Below are positions 55,931 through 64,000 of a stretch of DNA of 64,000 nt, piece by piece. This DNA is from Ectothiorhodospiraceae bacterium BW-2 (GTDB taxonomy: Bacteria; Pseudomonadota; Gammaproteobacteria; Thiohalomonadales; Thiohalomonadaceae). Below the pieces are notes generated by a model, which saw only the letters and a program-made list of their open reading frames with translations, was not told where the DNA came from and did no database searches. Every line of letters starts with the position of its first letter. Position 1 is the first letter of the stretch. Position numbers and translations under genes: made by a program. The DNA lies in the NCBI GenBank assembly GCA_008375315.1, contig CP032507.1, positions 992,001 through 1,056,000 of the forward strand, in the 5' to 3' direction.

Positions 55931-55974
55931 TCCCGCTCTTTTTCGACCCGTTTTTAACTTGCAGGTTTTTTGTT

Positions 55975-56109
55975 ATGAAAAGAACTTTTCAGCCCAGTAA
56001 TATCAAGCGGGCCAGAACCCACGGCTTTCGCGCTCGCATGAAGAGTGTTGGTGGCCGCAAGGTCCTCAAGGCTCGTCGCGCAAAAGGTCGCGCCCGTCTG
56101 GCGCTCTGA
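55975..56109 (+). CDS. rpmH: Ribosomal protein L34
   Basis: 44 residues, highly basic: [19 protein letters not shown]...RARLAL. First gene of rpmH-rnpA-yidD-yidC-mnmE. In most gammaproteobacteria dnaA and oriC lie just upstream; here it is parB. Confidence 0.98.
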   Translation: MKRTFQPSNIKRARTHGFRARMKSVGGRKVLKARRAKGRARLAL

Positions 56110-56143
56110 TTTGGCTGCAGCGCCGCTGGCGCTGCCTCCCCCA

Positions 56144-56512
56144 TTGACAGACTCCTCTCTCTGCTTCTCTCGTCAAATGCGTGTCGTCAGTTCGGCTGAG
56201 TTTGGTGGCCTCATTCGTTACGGCAGGCGTATTCACGGCAATCTGCTCTCGATACGCTGGCGTTTAAACCGACTGGATCACCCTCGGATCGGCCTGACTA
56301 TCCCCAAACGACACCTAAAGCGTGCGGTAGATCGTAATCGAATCAAACGCCAACTGCGGGAGTGTTTCCGATTACAGCAGCACCAGCTTCAACCGGTCGA
56401 TATTATCGTGATGCTTATGCAACACCCCACTCCAGAAGAGCAGCAGCAGCTCTGTCAACTGATCACCGAGCAGTGGCAACCATTACGCAATTCTGCAGCG
56501 ATCTGCTGCTAG
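56144..56512 (+). CDS. rnpA: RNase P protein component
   Basis: 122 residues from a TTG start, chosen because it restores the conserved F-x-R-x-x-R-V...EF beginning (LCFSRQMRVVSSAEF); an ATG at 56177 would cut this short. The signature HPRIGLTIPKRHLKRAVDRNRIKRQLRE is complete. Binds RNase P RNA for tRNA 5' processing. Overlaps yidD by 40 bp. Confidence 0.92.
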   Translation: MTDSSLCFSRQMRVVSSAEFGGLIRYGRRIHGNLLSIRWRLNRLDHPRIGLTIPKRHLKRAVDRNRIKRQLRECFRLQQHQLQPVDIIVMLMQHPTPEEQQQLCQLITEQWQPLRNSAAICC

Positions 56513-56724
56513 GCGTTATTCGCCTCTACCGCTTCACCCTCAGTCCGCTGGTGGGCGGTCAGTGTCGTTTTACCCCTACCTGCTCAGCCTATGCCGAAGA
56601 GGCGATTCTGCTGCACGGCCCCCTAAAAGGGAGCGGGTTAGCGGTGTGGCGACTACTGCGCTGCCACCCCTGGCATCCTGGTGGAGATGACTCCGTCCCC
56701 CCGATTAACCCCCCAAGGTTGTAA
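56473..56724 (+). CDS. yidD: Membrane protein insertion efficiency factor YidD
   Basis: 83 residues from a GTG start inside rnpA. LLLGVIRLYRFTLSPLVGGQCRFTPTCSAYAEEAI and RCHPWHPGGDD are the YidD signature. Confidence 0.94.
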   Translation: MATITQFCSDLLLGVIRLYRFTLSPLVGGQCRFTPTCSAYAEEAILLHGPLKGSGLAVWRLLRCHPWHPGGDDSVPPINPPRL

Positions 56725-56732
56725 TAAAAGAT

Positions 56733-58361
56733 ATGGATTTTCAACGAGTTTTACTCTTTATTGCGCTTAGCTTTACCCTGTTAATGATCTATGAGGCGTG
56801 GCAAAACGACTATGTACGACCACAGCAACCTCCCCCCAATTCAACGGCAACGGCATCGACAGCCATCGGCGATCGCCCCGATACCAGCTCACTGCCAGGG
56901 CGTCCCGATACTCCAGCGAGCACCACAGCCCTGCTCGAAAGCGTCGCTAGAGTCACTATCGACACCGATCTCTACCATATCGAACTCGATACCCGTGGCG
57001 GCGATCTGCGCTATCTAGAGCTAAAGCACTACCCGATCTCGCCCGAAGATCCCGACAACCTAGTCACCCTAATGAACGATGCCTCACCCATTTTTATCGC
57101 CCAGTCGGGGCTACTAGCCACCTCGGGTAACCATGCGCCAGATCACCACGCCGACTATCGAGTTGAACAGAGCCACTTTAAGATGGATCAAAACAGCGAT
57201 ACCTTGACAGTACCGCTCACCTGGCAGCACGATAGCGGCCTTACCGTCACCAAAAGCTATATCTTTCATCGTGATAGCTACCTTATTGATGTTACATTCC
57301 ATATCGATAACCAGAGCGCCGACCCCTGGGGCGGCTTCCTCTACCAGCAGCTCCAGCGACAGCGGCCGCAGGAGGGGGGGAATGCCTTCATCTATACCTA
57401 TACCGGCGGGGTGATCTACAGCCCGGAGGAGAAGTATGAAAAGATAAGTTTCGATGATATGGATAAAATAGCCCTACAACGGACGATTCAGCAGGGATGG
57501 CTAGCGATGATTCAGCACTACTTCCTCGGTGCTTGGCTACCGGCAACAGAGGAGCCCTATCAGTACTACTCCAAAAAGGCCTCGGGCGGGCGCTACATTT
57601 TAGGCGCTATCGGCACGCAACAGAGTCTCGCCGCCGGTGAGTCGCTAGAGCTCACCTCACGGCTCTTTGTCGGCCCGAAACTGACCCATCAGCTCGAAGA
57701 GGCGGCAGAGGGGTTAGAGCTAAGTGTTGATTACGGTATCTTAACCATTCTCGCCAAGCCGCTCTTCTGGATGCTAGAGTTGATCCAATCCTTTGTCGGC
57801 AACTGGGGCTGGTCGATTATCCTGCTCACTATCTTAATCAAACTGGCCTTCTATAAACTCTCCGAAACCAGCTACCGCTCCATGGCGCAGCTACGCAAAT
57901 TCCAGCCGAAGCTACAGGCGCTGAAAGAGCGCTATGGCGATGATCGCCAGGCGATGAATCAGGCGATGATGAAAATCTATAAAGAGGAGAAGATTAACCC
58001 CCTCGGCGGCTGCCTGCCTATTTTGATACAAATTCCGGTCTTTATCGCCCTCTACTGGATGCTACTTGAGAGCGTCGAGATGCGCCAAGCCCCCTTTATG
58101 CTCTGGATTCAAGATCTCTCTGCCGCCGATCCCTACTTCGTGCTGCCGCTACTGATGGGGGTGACGATGATTATTCAGCAAAAACTCAATCCGGCACCCC
58201 TCGATCCGATTCAGGCTAAAGTGATGATGGCACTGCCTATTATCTTCACCGTCTTCTTTATCTTCTTCCCGGCCGGACTGGTGCTCTACTGGGTGGTTAA
58301 TAACGCCCTCTCCATTGCCCAGCAGTGGTATATCACCCGCGTGGTCATTAAAGAGAAGTAG
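56733..58361 (+). CDS. yidC: Membrane protein insertase YidC
   Basis: 542 residues: N-terminal membrane anchor, ~300-residue periplasmic domain (~60-340), then five membrane segments with NPLGGCLPILIQIPVFIALYW and FFIFFPAGLVLYWVVNN. Inserts proteins in the inner membrane, alone or with SecYEG. Confidence 0.97.
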   Translation: MDFQRVLLFIALSFTLLMIYEAWQNDYVRPQQPPPNSTATASTAIGDRPDTSSLPGRPDTPASTTALLESVARVTIDTDLYHIELDTRGGDLRYLELKHYPISPEDPDNLVTLMNDASPIFIAQSGLLATSGNHAPDHHADYRVEQSHFKMDQNSDTLTVPLTWQHDSGLTVTKSYIFHRDSYLIDVTFHIDNQSADPWGGFLYQQLQRQRPQEGGNAFIYTYTGGVIYSPEEKYEKISFDDMDKIALQRTIQQGWLAMIQHYFLGAWLPATEEPYQYYSKKASGGRYILGAIGTQQSLAAGESLELTSRLFVGPKLTHQLEEAAEGLELSVDYGILTILAKPLFWMLELIQSFVGNWGWSIILLTILIKLAFYKLSETSYRSMAQLRKFQPKLQALKERYGDDRQAMNQAMMKIYKEEKINPLGGCLPILIQIPVFIALYWMLLESVEMRQAPFMLWIQDLSAADPYFVLPLLMGVTMIIQQKLNPAPLDPIQAKVMMALPIIFTVFFIFFPAGLVLYWVVNNALSIAQQWYITRVVIKEK

Positions 58362-58364
58362 CCT

Positions 58365-59705
58365 TTGAGTGATACCATCGCCGCTCTGGCGACCCCCCGT
58401 GGCTATGGTGGCGTCGGCATTATTCGACTCTCCGGCCCAGCCTCAGCGACAGTGGCCCAGGCCACCACTGGGCGCGATAGGCTCACCCCCCGTTTTGCCC
58501 ACTACGGCCCCTTTTACAGCCCCTCTGGCGAGGTGATTGATCACGGTATCGCGCTCTGGTTTCCCGCCCCCCACTCCTTAACTGGCGAAGATGTACTGGA
58601 GCTACAGGGGCACGGTGGGCCGGTGGTGCTCGACCGTCTGCTAGAGAGTGTATTGAGTCGTGCGGCGGTGCGACCGGCGCGAGCCGGCGAATTTAGCGAA
58701 CGAGCCTTTCTAAATGGCAAGATCGATCTGCTACAGGCCGAGGCGATAGCCGATCTAATTGACGCCGCAACTACCGAAGCGGCCCGCTCCTCCATACGCT
58801 CGCTACAGGGCGACTTCTCCCGTGCGATTCATCAGTTAGTCGAGTCGCTAACCGAGTTAAGAGTCTATATCGAAGCGACTATCGACTTTCCCGAGGAAGA
58901 GATCGACTCTCTCAGCTCAGGCCGAGTCGCACAGCAGTTGCAGCAGCTACAGCAGCAGCTACGGACGATAGACGCCGCAGCGCAACAGGGGCAACGACTA
59001 CGAGAGGGGATGAGTATCGTCCTCGCCGGCCAACCTAATGCCGGCAAATCGAGTCTGCTCAACACACTCTCCGGTGGGGAACACGCCATCGTTACCGATA
59101 TTGCCGGCACCACCCGCGATATTGTACGCCAAGAGATTCAGATCGATGGGATGCCACTACGAATTATCGATACCGCCGGATTAAGAGAGAGTGACGATCC
59201 GATCGAACAGGAGGGGATGCGTCGCTCGTGGGAGGCGATAAAATCGAGCGATCGTACGCTACTGCTCATCGACAGCCAACAAGGGTTAACCCCCGCCGAC
59301 CGCGCCATCCTCGCCCAACTACCCCACAGCGTCGGCACTACCTTAGTCTATAATAAGATCGATTTAGTCACCTCCCTGCCGACGGCAGAGCCTGGCTATC
59401 CGGCTCTCTACCTCTCCGCCCGCCATGGTGACGGCGTAGAGACGCTTCGCAGCCACCTTAAACAGGTCATGGGGTTTCAAGGCGATAGTGAGGGGGTCTT
59501 TATGGCTCGCCGCCGCCACCTAGAGGCGCTATCCCAGAGCCAACGCCACCTTATCGCAGCCACCGAGGAGCTGCACCATCAGGCCGCTGAACTAGTCGCC
59601 GAAGAGCTGCGACAAGCGCAACACCACCTAGGCACTATTACCGGAGCGGTGACTGCCGATGATCTGCTCGGCGATATCTTCAGCGCCTTCTGTATCGGCA
59701 AATAG
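58365..59705 (+). CDS. mnmE: tRNA modification GTPase MnmE
   Basis: 446 residues from a TTG start (MSDTIAALATPRGYGGVGIIRLSG). GTPase G1 GQPNAGKSSLLN, DIAGTTRD, DTAGLRE, NKID, and the terminal CIGK with the catalytic Cys. Partner of MnmG. Confidence 0.97.
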   Translation: MSDTIAALATPRGYGGVGIIRLSGPASATVAQATTGRDRLTPRFAHYGPFYSPSGEVIDHGIALWFPAPHSLTGEDVLELQGHGGPVVLDRLLESVLSRAAVRPARAGEFSERAFLNGKIDLLQAEAIADLIDAATTEAARSSIRSLQGDFSRAIHQLVESLTELRVYIEATIDFPEEEIDSLSSGRVAQQLQQLQQQLRTIDAAAQQGQRLREGMSIVLAGQPNAGKSSLLNTLSGGEHAIVTDIAGTTRDIVRQEIQIDGMPLRIIDTAGLRESDDPIEQEGMRRSWEAIKSSDRTLLLIDSQQGLTPADRAILAQLPHSVGTTLVYNKIDLVTSLPTAEPGYPALYLSARHGDGVETLRSHLKQVMGFQGDSEGVFMARRRHLEALSQSQRHLIAATEELHHQAAELVAEELRQAQHHLGTITGAVTADDLLGDIFSAFCIGK

Positions 59706-62700
59706 TGGTACTCTCCCCCTCCTCGCTGCTACTGCTGCTATCGTTACTACTACAGAGTGTGGCTGTCGCCGAGACGCTTAAACTCGGCATCTTCGCCTAT
59801 CGACCAGCAGAGCTTATACGCCAACGCTACCAGCCACTAACCGATTACCTCAATCAACAGCTCAACGGCTACGCCACCATCGAACTGAAGGTAATGGGGC
59901 TCGAACAGCTCGATACGACAATGGCCGCCCGCGAAATCGATCTACTCTTCACCAATCCCAACCACTACCAGTTTGTACGCAATCAGTATGCCCTCTCTGG
60001 GCCGCTAGTGACCCTCATTCGAGCAGAGAACGGTATCGAAACCACCCGCCTTGGCGGCGTGATCATCACCCGCAGCGATAATCCACTCATTAAAGATATT
60101 ACCGATCTAGCCGGCGAGCGAATAGCGATTCCCAAAGAGCGGCACATGGGAGGTTACTTAGCCCAAGCCTTTGAGCTGCATCGCTACGGTATCTTCTCTC
60201 CCAACGGTGTCCACCTCATCGAGAGCGGCAGCCATGACGCCGTCGTCGCTGCGGTGCTCAATCGCGAAGTGAATGTCGGCTTTATTCGTACCGGTGTGCT
60301 AGAGCAGCTACAGCAGGAGCAGGGGCTCGATCTGTCGCAGCTACAGGTTATCCATAGCCGCAAAGAGGATGACTTCCCCTTTCTACTCTCCACCGAACTC
60401 TACCCTGAGTGGGCCTTCGTTGCCCTTCCGTGGGTCAATAGCGATTTAGTCCGGCGAGTCACCGCCGCTCTGCTACTACTAGAGCGAGATCACCTAGCGG
60501 CACGACAGGCTAATATCGGCGGTTTTGCCCCCCCTGCCGACTACATCAAAGTAGAACAGCTAGCTCAGAAACTACAACTCCCCCCCTACGATACCCCACC
60601 CCCTATTACCCTACAGCAGTTCTGGCACCACTACGCGATCCAGCTAACCTTTATGCTGAGTTTAATCATATTCGGCAGCCTTGTTCTCATTCTGCTCTCC
60701 CGCAGCCACCACCGTCTGCAAGAGTCGAATCGGGCGCTCATTCGAAGTGAGGAGCGCTTTCAACTGGCGATGCGCGGCAGCCATGACGGCCTGTGGGACT
60801 GGGATCTACTCACAAATCAGATCTACTACTCCCCCCGCTGGATGGAGATGCTCGGCTACGAGGCTGACGAACTGCCCCAAACTCTTACCACCTGGAAGCA
60901 GCTACTGCAGGAGCAGGATCGACACCATAGCTGGCAACAGATTGAGGCGTATATTGAGGGGCACAGAACCTCGCTAGAGCTTGAGTTACAGATGCGCCAC
61001 AAGCAGGGGCACCGCATCGATATCCTCTCACGCGGCTTTTTAGTCCGAGATGAGAACCTACGCCCGACCCGACTCGTCGGTACCCATGTCGATATTAGTC
61101 GTCAAAAACAGTATGAGCAGGAGCTGCAATTAGCCGCTAGCGTCTTTATCAACGCTAGAGAGGGGATAGTTATCACCAAAATCGATGGCACCATCATCGA
61201 AGTTAACAGCGCCTTTGAGGAGATTACCGGCTATCGGCGCCAAGAGGTGATCGGCAAAAGCCCCGCCATACTCAAATCGGGTCGTCAGGGGGAGGCTTTT
61301 TATCAACAGATGTGGCAGCAGCTACAAAACGAAGGCCACTGGAGTGGTCAAATCTGGAATCGGCGCAAAGATGGCTCGCTCTATGCCGAAAAACTCAACA
61401 TCAGTAGCGTCACCGGCGCGACCGAAAAGTTACAAAACTATATCGGTTTTTTCTCCGATATCACCCTCCAAAAGCAGAACGAAGAGCAGCTAAATCGGCT
61501 AGCCCACTACGATCTACTCACCAATTTACCGAACCGAACCCTGCTAATTGACCGCCTAGAGCAGGATATGCGCCGCACCCATCGGCGCCGACAACTACTG
61601 GCGGTTATCTTTCTCGATCTAGATCGCTTTAAGATTATCAATGAGCAGTATGGCCACCCGATTGGCGATGAGATACTGCTACAGCTCTCACAAAAAATGG
61701 CCGCCACCCTGCGCGAAGGGGATACCCTCGCCCGTATCGGTGGCGATGAGTTTGTCGCTATAGTCACCGATCTAGAGCATGACGATCAGGGGCTACCGCT
61801 CTTTAACCGCCTGTTAGAGGCTGCGGCGGAACCACTCTCTCTAGATGAGATAACCGTTAGGCTCTCTGCCAGTCTCGGCATTAGCTACTACCCCCAAGTA
61901 GAGACTATCGATGCCGAACAGCTACTGCGACAGGCCGATCAGGCGATGTATCAGGCCAAACAGGCGGGCAAGAACCGCTTTCAGATCTTTGATACCGAAG
62001 TCGATCACCATGTACGACAGATCTATGGGAATCTACAAAACATCCACCAAGCACTAGAGCAGAATCAGCTCCTACTCTACTATCAACCTAAAGTTAATCT
62101 CCACACCGGCCAAGTCACCGGCTGTGAGGCGCTACTGCGCTGGAACCACCCTGAACGCGGCATTTTACCCCCGGCCGCCTTCCTCCTCGGTATCGATAAC
62201 TATCCGGTCATTTGTGATGTCGGCGATTGGGTGCTTCACCAAGCACTACAACAGCTACAGCAGTGGAACGATCAGGGGCTCTCACTCTCGGTTAGTGTCA
62301 ATATCGCCGCCCGCCACCTGCAACAGCCTGGCTTTAGCGACTCGATAGCGGAGCTATTGCAGCGCTACCCGAAGGTTGCCCCGAAGCAGCTCATTTTGGA
62401 GATTCTTGAGACCAGTGCGCTAGATAACATCGAAGCGAGCGTCGATATCTTTCGCCGCTGCCGCCGATTGGGGGTTCGCTTTGCGCTAGACGACTTTGGC
62501 ATAGGCTACTCCTCCCTCGCCTACCTCAAACAGCTACCGGTTAACGAACTCAAAATAGACCAGCACTTTGTGCGCGATATGCTTGATGATCCCGATGACT
62601 TTGCCATCCTTGAGGGGGTACTGGGGCTGGCCAACGCCTTTCGGCTCGACTCGGTCGCCGAGGGGATGGAGAGTGTCGAGCATGGAGTGATGCTCATTCA

Positions 62701-63163
62701 ACTCGGCTGCGAACAGGCGCAAGGGTACGGTATCGCCCGCCCGATGCCAGCGGCTAACATTCCCGACTGGATAGCGCAGTGGCAACCCGAACCGGCGTGG
62801 GCCGCCGTACAACCGGCCACACAGGATAATCAGTCCGTCCTCTACGCCTGCATCGAACACCGAGCGTGGGTTGGTGCCGTTGAGCGCTATATTACCGTTA
62901 AAAACGCCCCCCTCCCCGAACTGCAAGAGGGTATCTGCCGCTTTGGTTACTGGCTACACAAACAGCAGCAGCTACGCAATGAGACCATTTTGGACGACAT
63001 TATTCGTTCCCACAGCGCCATACACCAATTCGCAGCACGGCTAATCGATGACTACCACCACCAGCCCCAGGCCGACTACCAGATGCAACTACAGCAGTTA
63101 CACGACCTGCGGGATCAACTCCTCGCCGAACTGCGCTTTTTGTCGGGGATGTTTACCCAATAA
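59705..63163 (+). CDS. PhnD-PAS-PAS-GGDEF-EAL-CZB membrane sensor
   Basis: 1,152 residues from a GTG that overlaps the mnmE stop by one base. Signal peptide 1-22; periplasmic PhnD-like binding domain ~23-285 (LKLGIFAYRPAELIRQRYQPL, DLLFTNPNHYQFVR); one membrane helix ~320-340; two PAS domains ~355-600; GGDEF ~605-770 with IGGDEF intact; EAL ~785-1030 with CEALLRW; C-terminal CZB zinc-binding domain ~1045-1150 (EHRAWVGAVERY, GICRFGYWLH, HSAIHQFA). Reads a periplasmic ligand, perhaps an oxyanion, and zinc or hypochlorite-type signals, to set c-di-GMP. Confidence 0.9.
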   Translation: MVLSPSSLLLLLSLLLQSVAVAETLKLGIFAYRPAELIRQRYQPLTDYLNQQLNGYATIELKVMGLEQLDTTMAAREIDLLFTNPNHYQFVRNQYALSGPLVTLIRAENGIETTRLGGVIITRSDNPLIKDITDLAGERIAIPKERHMGGYLAQAFELHRYGIFSPNGVHLIESGSHDAVVAAVLNREVNVGFIRTGVLEQLQQEQGLDLSQLQVIHSRKEDDFPFLLSTELYPEWAFVALPWVNSDLVRRVTAALLLLERDHLAARQANIGGFAPPADYIKVEQLAQKLQLPPYDTPPPITLQQFWHHYAIQLTFMLSLIIFGSLVLILLSRSHHRLQESNRALIRSEERFQLAMRGSHDGLWDWDLLTNQIYYSPRWMEMLGYEADELPQTLTTWKQLLQEQDRHHSWQQIEAYIEGHRTSLELELQMRHKQGHRIDILSRGFLVRDENLRPTRLVGTHVDISRQKQYEQELQLAASVFINAREGIVITKIDGTIIEVNSAFEEITGYRRQEVIGKSPAILKSGRQGEAFYQQMWQQLQNEGHWSGQIWNRRKDGSLYAEKLNISSVTGATEKLQNYIGFFSDITLQKQNEEQLNRLAHYDLLTNLPNRTLLIDRLEQDMRRTHRRRQLLAVIFLDLDRFKIINEQYGHPIGDEILLQLSQKMAATLREGDTLARIGGDEFVAIVTDLEHDDQGLPLFNRLLEAAAEPLSLDEITVRLSASLGISYYPQVETIDAEQLLRQADQAMYQAKQAGKNRFQIFDTEVDHHVRQIYGNLQNIHQALEQNQLLLYYQPKVNLHTGQVTGCEALLRWNHPERGILPPAAFLLGIDNYPVICDVGDWVLHQALQQLQQWNDQGLSLSVSVNIAARHLQQPGFSDSIAELLQRYPKVAPKQLILEILETSALDNIEASVDIFRRCRRLGVRFALDDFGIGYSSLAYLKQLPVNELKIDQHFVRDMLDDPDDFAILEGVLGLANAFRLDSVAEGMESVEHGVMLIQLGCEQAQGYGIARPMPAANIPDWIAQWQPEPAWAAVQPATQDNQSVLYACIEHRAWVGAVERYITVKNAPLPELQEGICRFGYWLHKQQQLRNETILDDIIRSHSAIHQFAARLIDDYHHQPQADYQMQLQQLHDLRDQLLAELRFLSGMFTQ

Positions 63164-63178
63164 TGGGCATGTGCCTTG

Positions 63179-63646
63179 CTACCAACTAGCATCCTCGATA
63201 ATCGACTGCAACAGCTCCCCTATCGCCGTTGAGATCGACTCCGAGCCCTCACTCCCCTCAGGGATCGAATAGGAGACTCGCACACTCCCCTCCTCATCAC
63301 CCACAACCCGATAGACGGCAATGGTAAACGGGCAGAGGACAATATGTTCCGGATTAAATCGGGCTAATTGATGCGATAACTTAGCGCTACAAAACTGATA
63401 AGTCAGCGCCTGACTATAGATATCCTCCTCATAGCCATAGGCCGGCCCGGTGCGGTGGAGCATATCGCCCGACTCTAGCACATGGGCGATATTGATTCCC
63501 TTACCGACAATCGCCGCTCGCACCGACTCCGATACCTCCTCAAAACCACCCTCAAGAGTTTGGGTCACAATCTCCGCCTCTGCGGCCGACATAGCCAAAC
63601 AACTCAAGGCAACCCAACTCACTAACGAGCCATACCTTCTACTCAT
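63179..63646 (-). CDS. DUF302 protein, exported
   Basis: 155 residues from ATG 63646 (AGGAG 7 bp upstream). Signal peptide ending SCLAMSAAEA; then DUF302-type sequence (FEEVSESVRAAIVGKGINIAHVLESGDML, FCSAKLSHQLARFNPEHIVLCPFTIAVY). Function unknown. Convergent with the preceding sensor gene. Confidence 0.82.
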   Translation of the reverse strand: MSRRYGSLVSWVALSCLAMSAAEAEIVTQTLEGGFEEVSESVRAAIVGKGINIAHVLESGDMLHRTGPAYGYEEDIYSQALTYQFCSAKLSHQLARFNPEHIVLCPFTIAVYRVVGDEEGSVRVSYSIPEGSEGSESISTAIGELLQSIIEDASW

Positions 63647-63667
63647 GGTCACACTCCTCTTATCAAC

Positions 63668-64000
63668 TTACTCAATAATCTGCCATTGTCGTAACTCTCC
63701 CCGCCCCTGTCGATAGGGTTGAAACATCGCCTCAACCTCAACCGCCGGATCGGTATAGCGACCGGGGCTCACCACCCGCACCAAATAGGCTAGCCGGCGG
63801 CTACCGTCATCTGGCAAGAGCGTTAAGGCGGCTAGGTAGCGATCCTCTAGCCACTCTTGGTAGTCAAGCGGCACCAAATCGGGCAGCCAATCGAGCTGCG
63901 AAACGCTCAACCGGTGCAACAGGGCGCTATTCTCCAGCGCCAGCCCAGCAGCGATACGGTCAATCACCAGCGTCTCTGTCGGCTGCGACAGCGCCTTAGC
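63668..64000 (-). CDS. Probable alpha-2-macroglobulin-like protein, C-terminal end
   Basis: The last ~110 codons; the gene continues past the right edge. VIDRIAAGLALENSALL and LAYLVRVVSPGRYTDPAVEVEAMFQPYRQGRG match the C-terminus of bacterial alpha-2-macroglobulins (YfhM/YfaS type), periplasmic protease traps. With only the end visible the thioester or its absence cannot be judged. Confidence 0.65.
   Translation of the reverse strand, partial: AKALSQPTETLVIDRIAAGLALENSALLHRLSVSQLDWLPDLVPLDYQEWLEDRYLAALTLLPDDGSRRLAYLVRVVSPGRYTDPAVEVEAMFQPYRQGRGELRQWQIIE

Noticed and set aside
53397-56109. Search for parS (TGTTTCACGTGAAACA-like) near parAB
   Set aside because: No such sequence noticed; cannot be excluded elsewhere in the chromosome.

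Overview
The window looks like part of a gammaproteobacterial chromosome, probably from a sulfur-metabolising species. Evidence: the mnmG-rsmG-parA-parB and rpmH-rnpA-yidD-yidC-mnmE blocks, a Zur-controlled znuACB operon, sucCD, a dissimilatory-type ATP sulfurylase (sat), and very large c-di-GMP and chemotaxis-type sensor proteins. The sulfur lifestyle is inferred from sat alone; no apr, dsr or sox genes are in view.

Region 1 (1-9.9 kb) is a diversity-generating retroelement (DGR) embedded in a decayed tandem duplication. The intact copy, on the minus strand, reads: exported metacaspase-PEGA-FGE/C-lectin target protein with a 3' variable repeat (5912-8011), Avd (5422-5766), DGR-type reverse transcriptase (4406-5425) and template repeat (4273-4396). 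Template and variable repeat are both 124 bp and differ at 17 positions, 16 of them adenines in the template. Around this copy lie pieces of at least two others: a target/Avd fusion by deletion plus a cut-off RT (1131-2159), and a cut-off Avd (9608-9834). AAA-ATPase/PD-(D/E)XK genes (DUF1703 type) alternate with the DGR units, and a 44-bp repeat marks three of the breakpoints.

Region 2 (9.9-22.4 kb) is a defence island built on a ruined type I BREX locus. brxA and brxB are intact, brxC is cut to 288 codons, and pglX is an N-terminus joined to its C-terminus. An ATPase/nuclease-like gene pair sits translationally coupled between brxC' and pglX'. Beyond pglX' come an ATPase + DUF4435/TOPRIM pair (PARIS-like), an IS607 element with TnpB, a Fic gene, a broken IS66-like element, VapBC and a cut-off DUF1016 gene. 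The last ~20-45 codons of pglX recur three more times between these modules, which suggests repeated insertion or exchange at the pglX 3' end. A type I-C CRISPR-Cas system survives only as the cas3 HD start plus one repeat.

Region 3 (22.4-64 kb) is mostly ordinary chromosome: an unknown Ala/Gly/Ser-rich protein, zur-znuBCA, a small housekeeping operon (DUF3301, YqfO-like, nfo, DUF3050), two giant CheB-CheR fusion sensors, an AlkB-like oxygenase, sucCD-nadE, an MltC/LPP20 lipoprotein operon, sat, mtaB, an HDOD/hybrid-kinase operon, the mnmG-to-mnmE cluster (no dnaA between parB and rpmH), a PhnD-PAS-GGDEF-EAL-CZB protein, a DUF302 protein, and the end of a probable alpha-2-macroglobulin gene.
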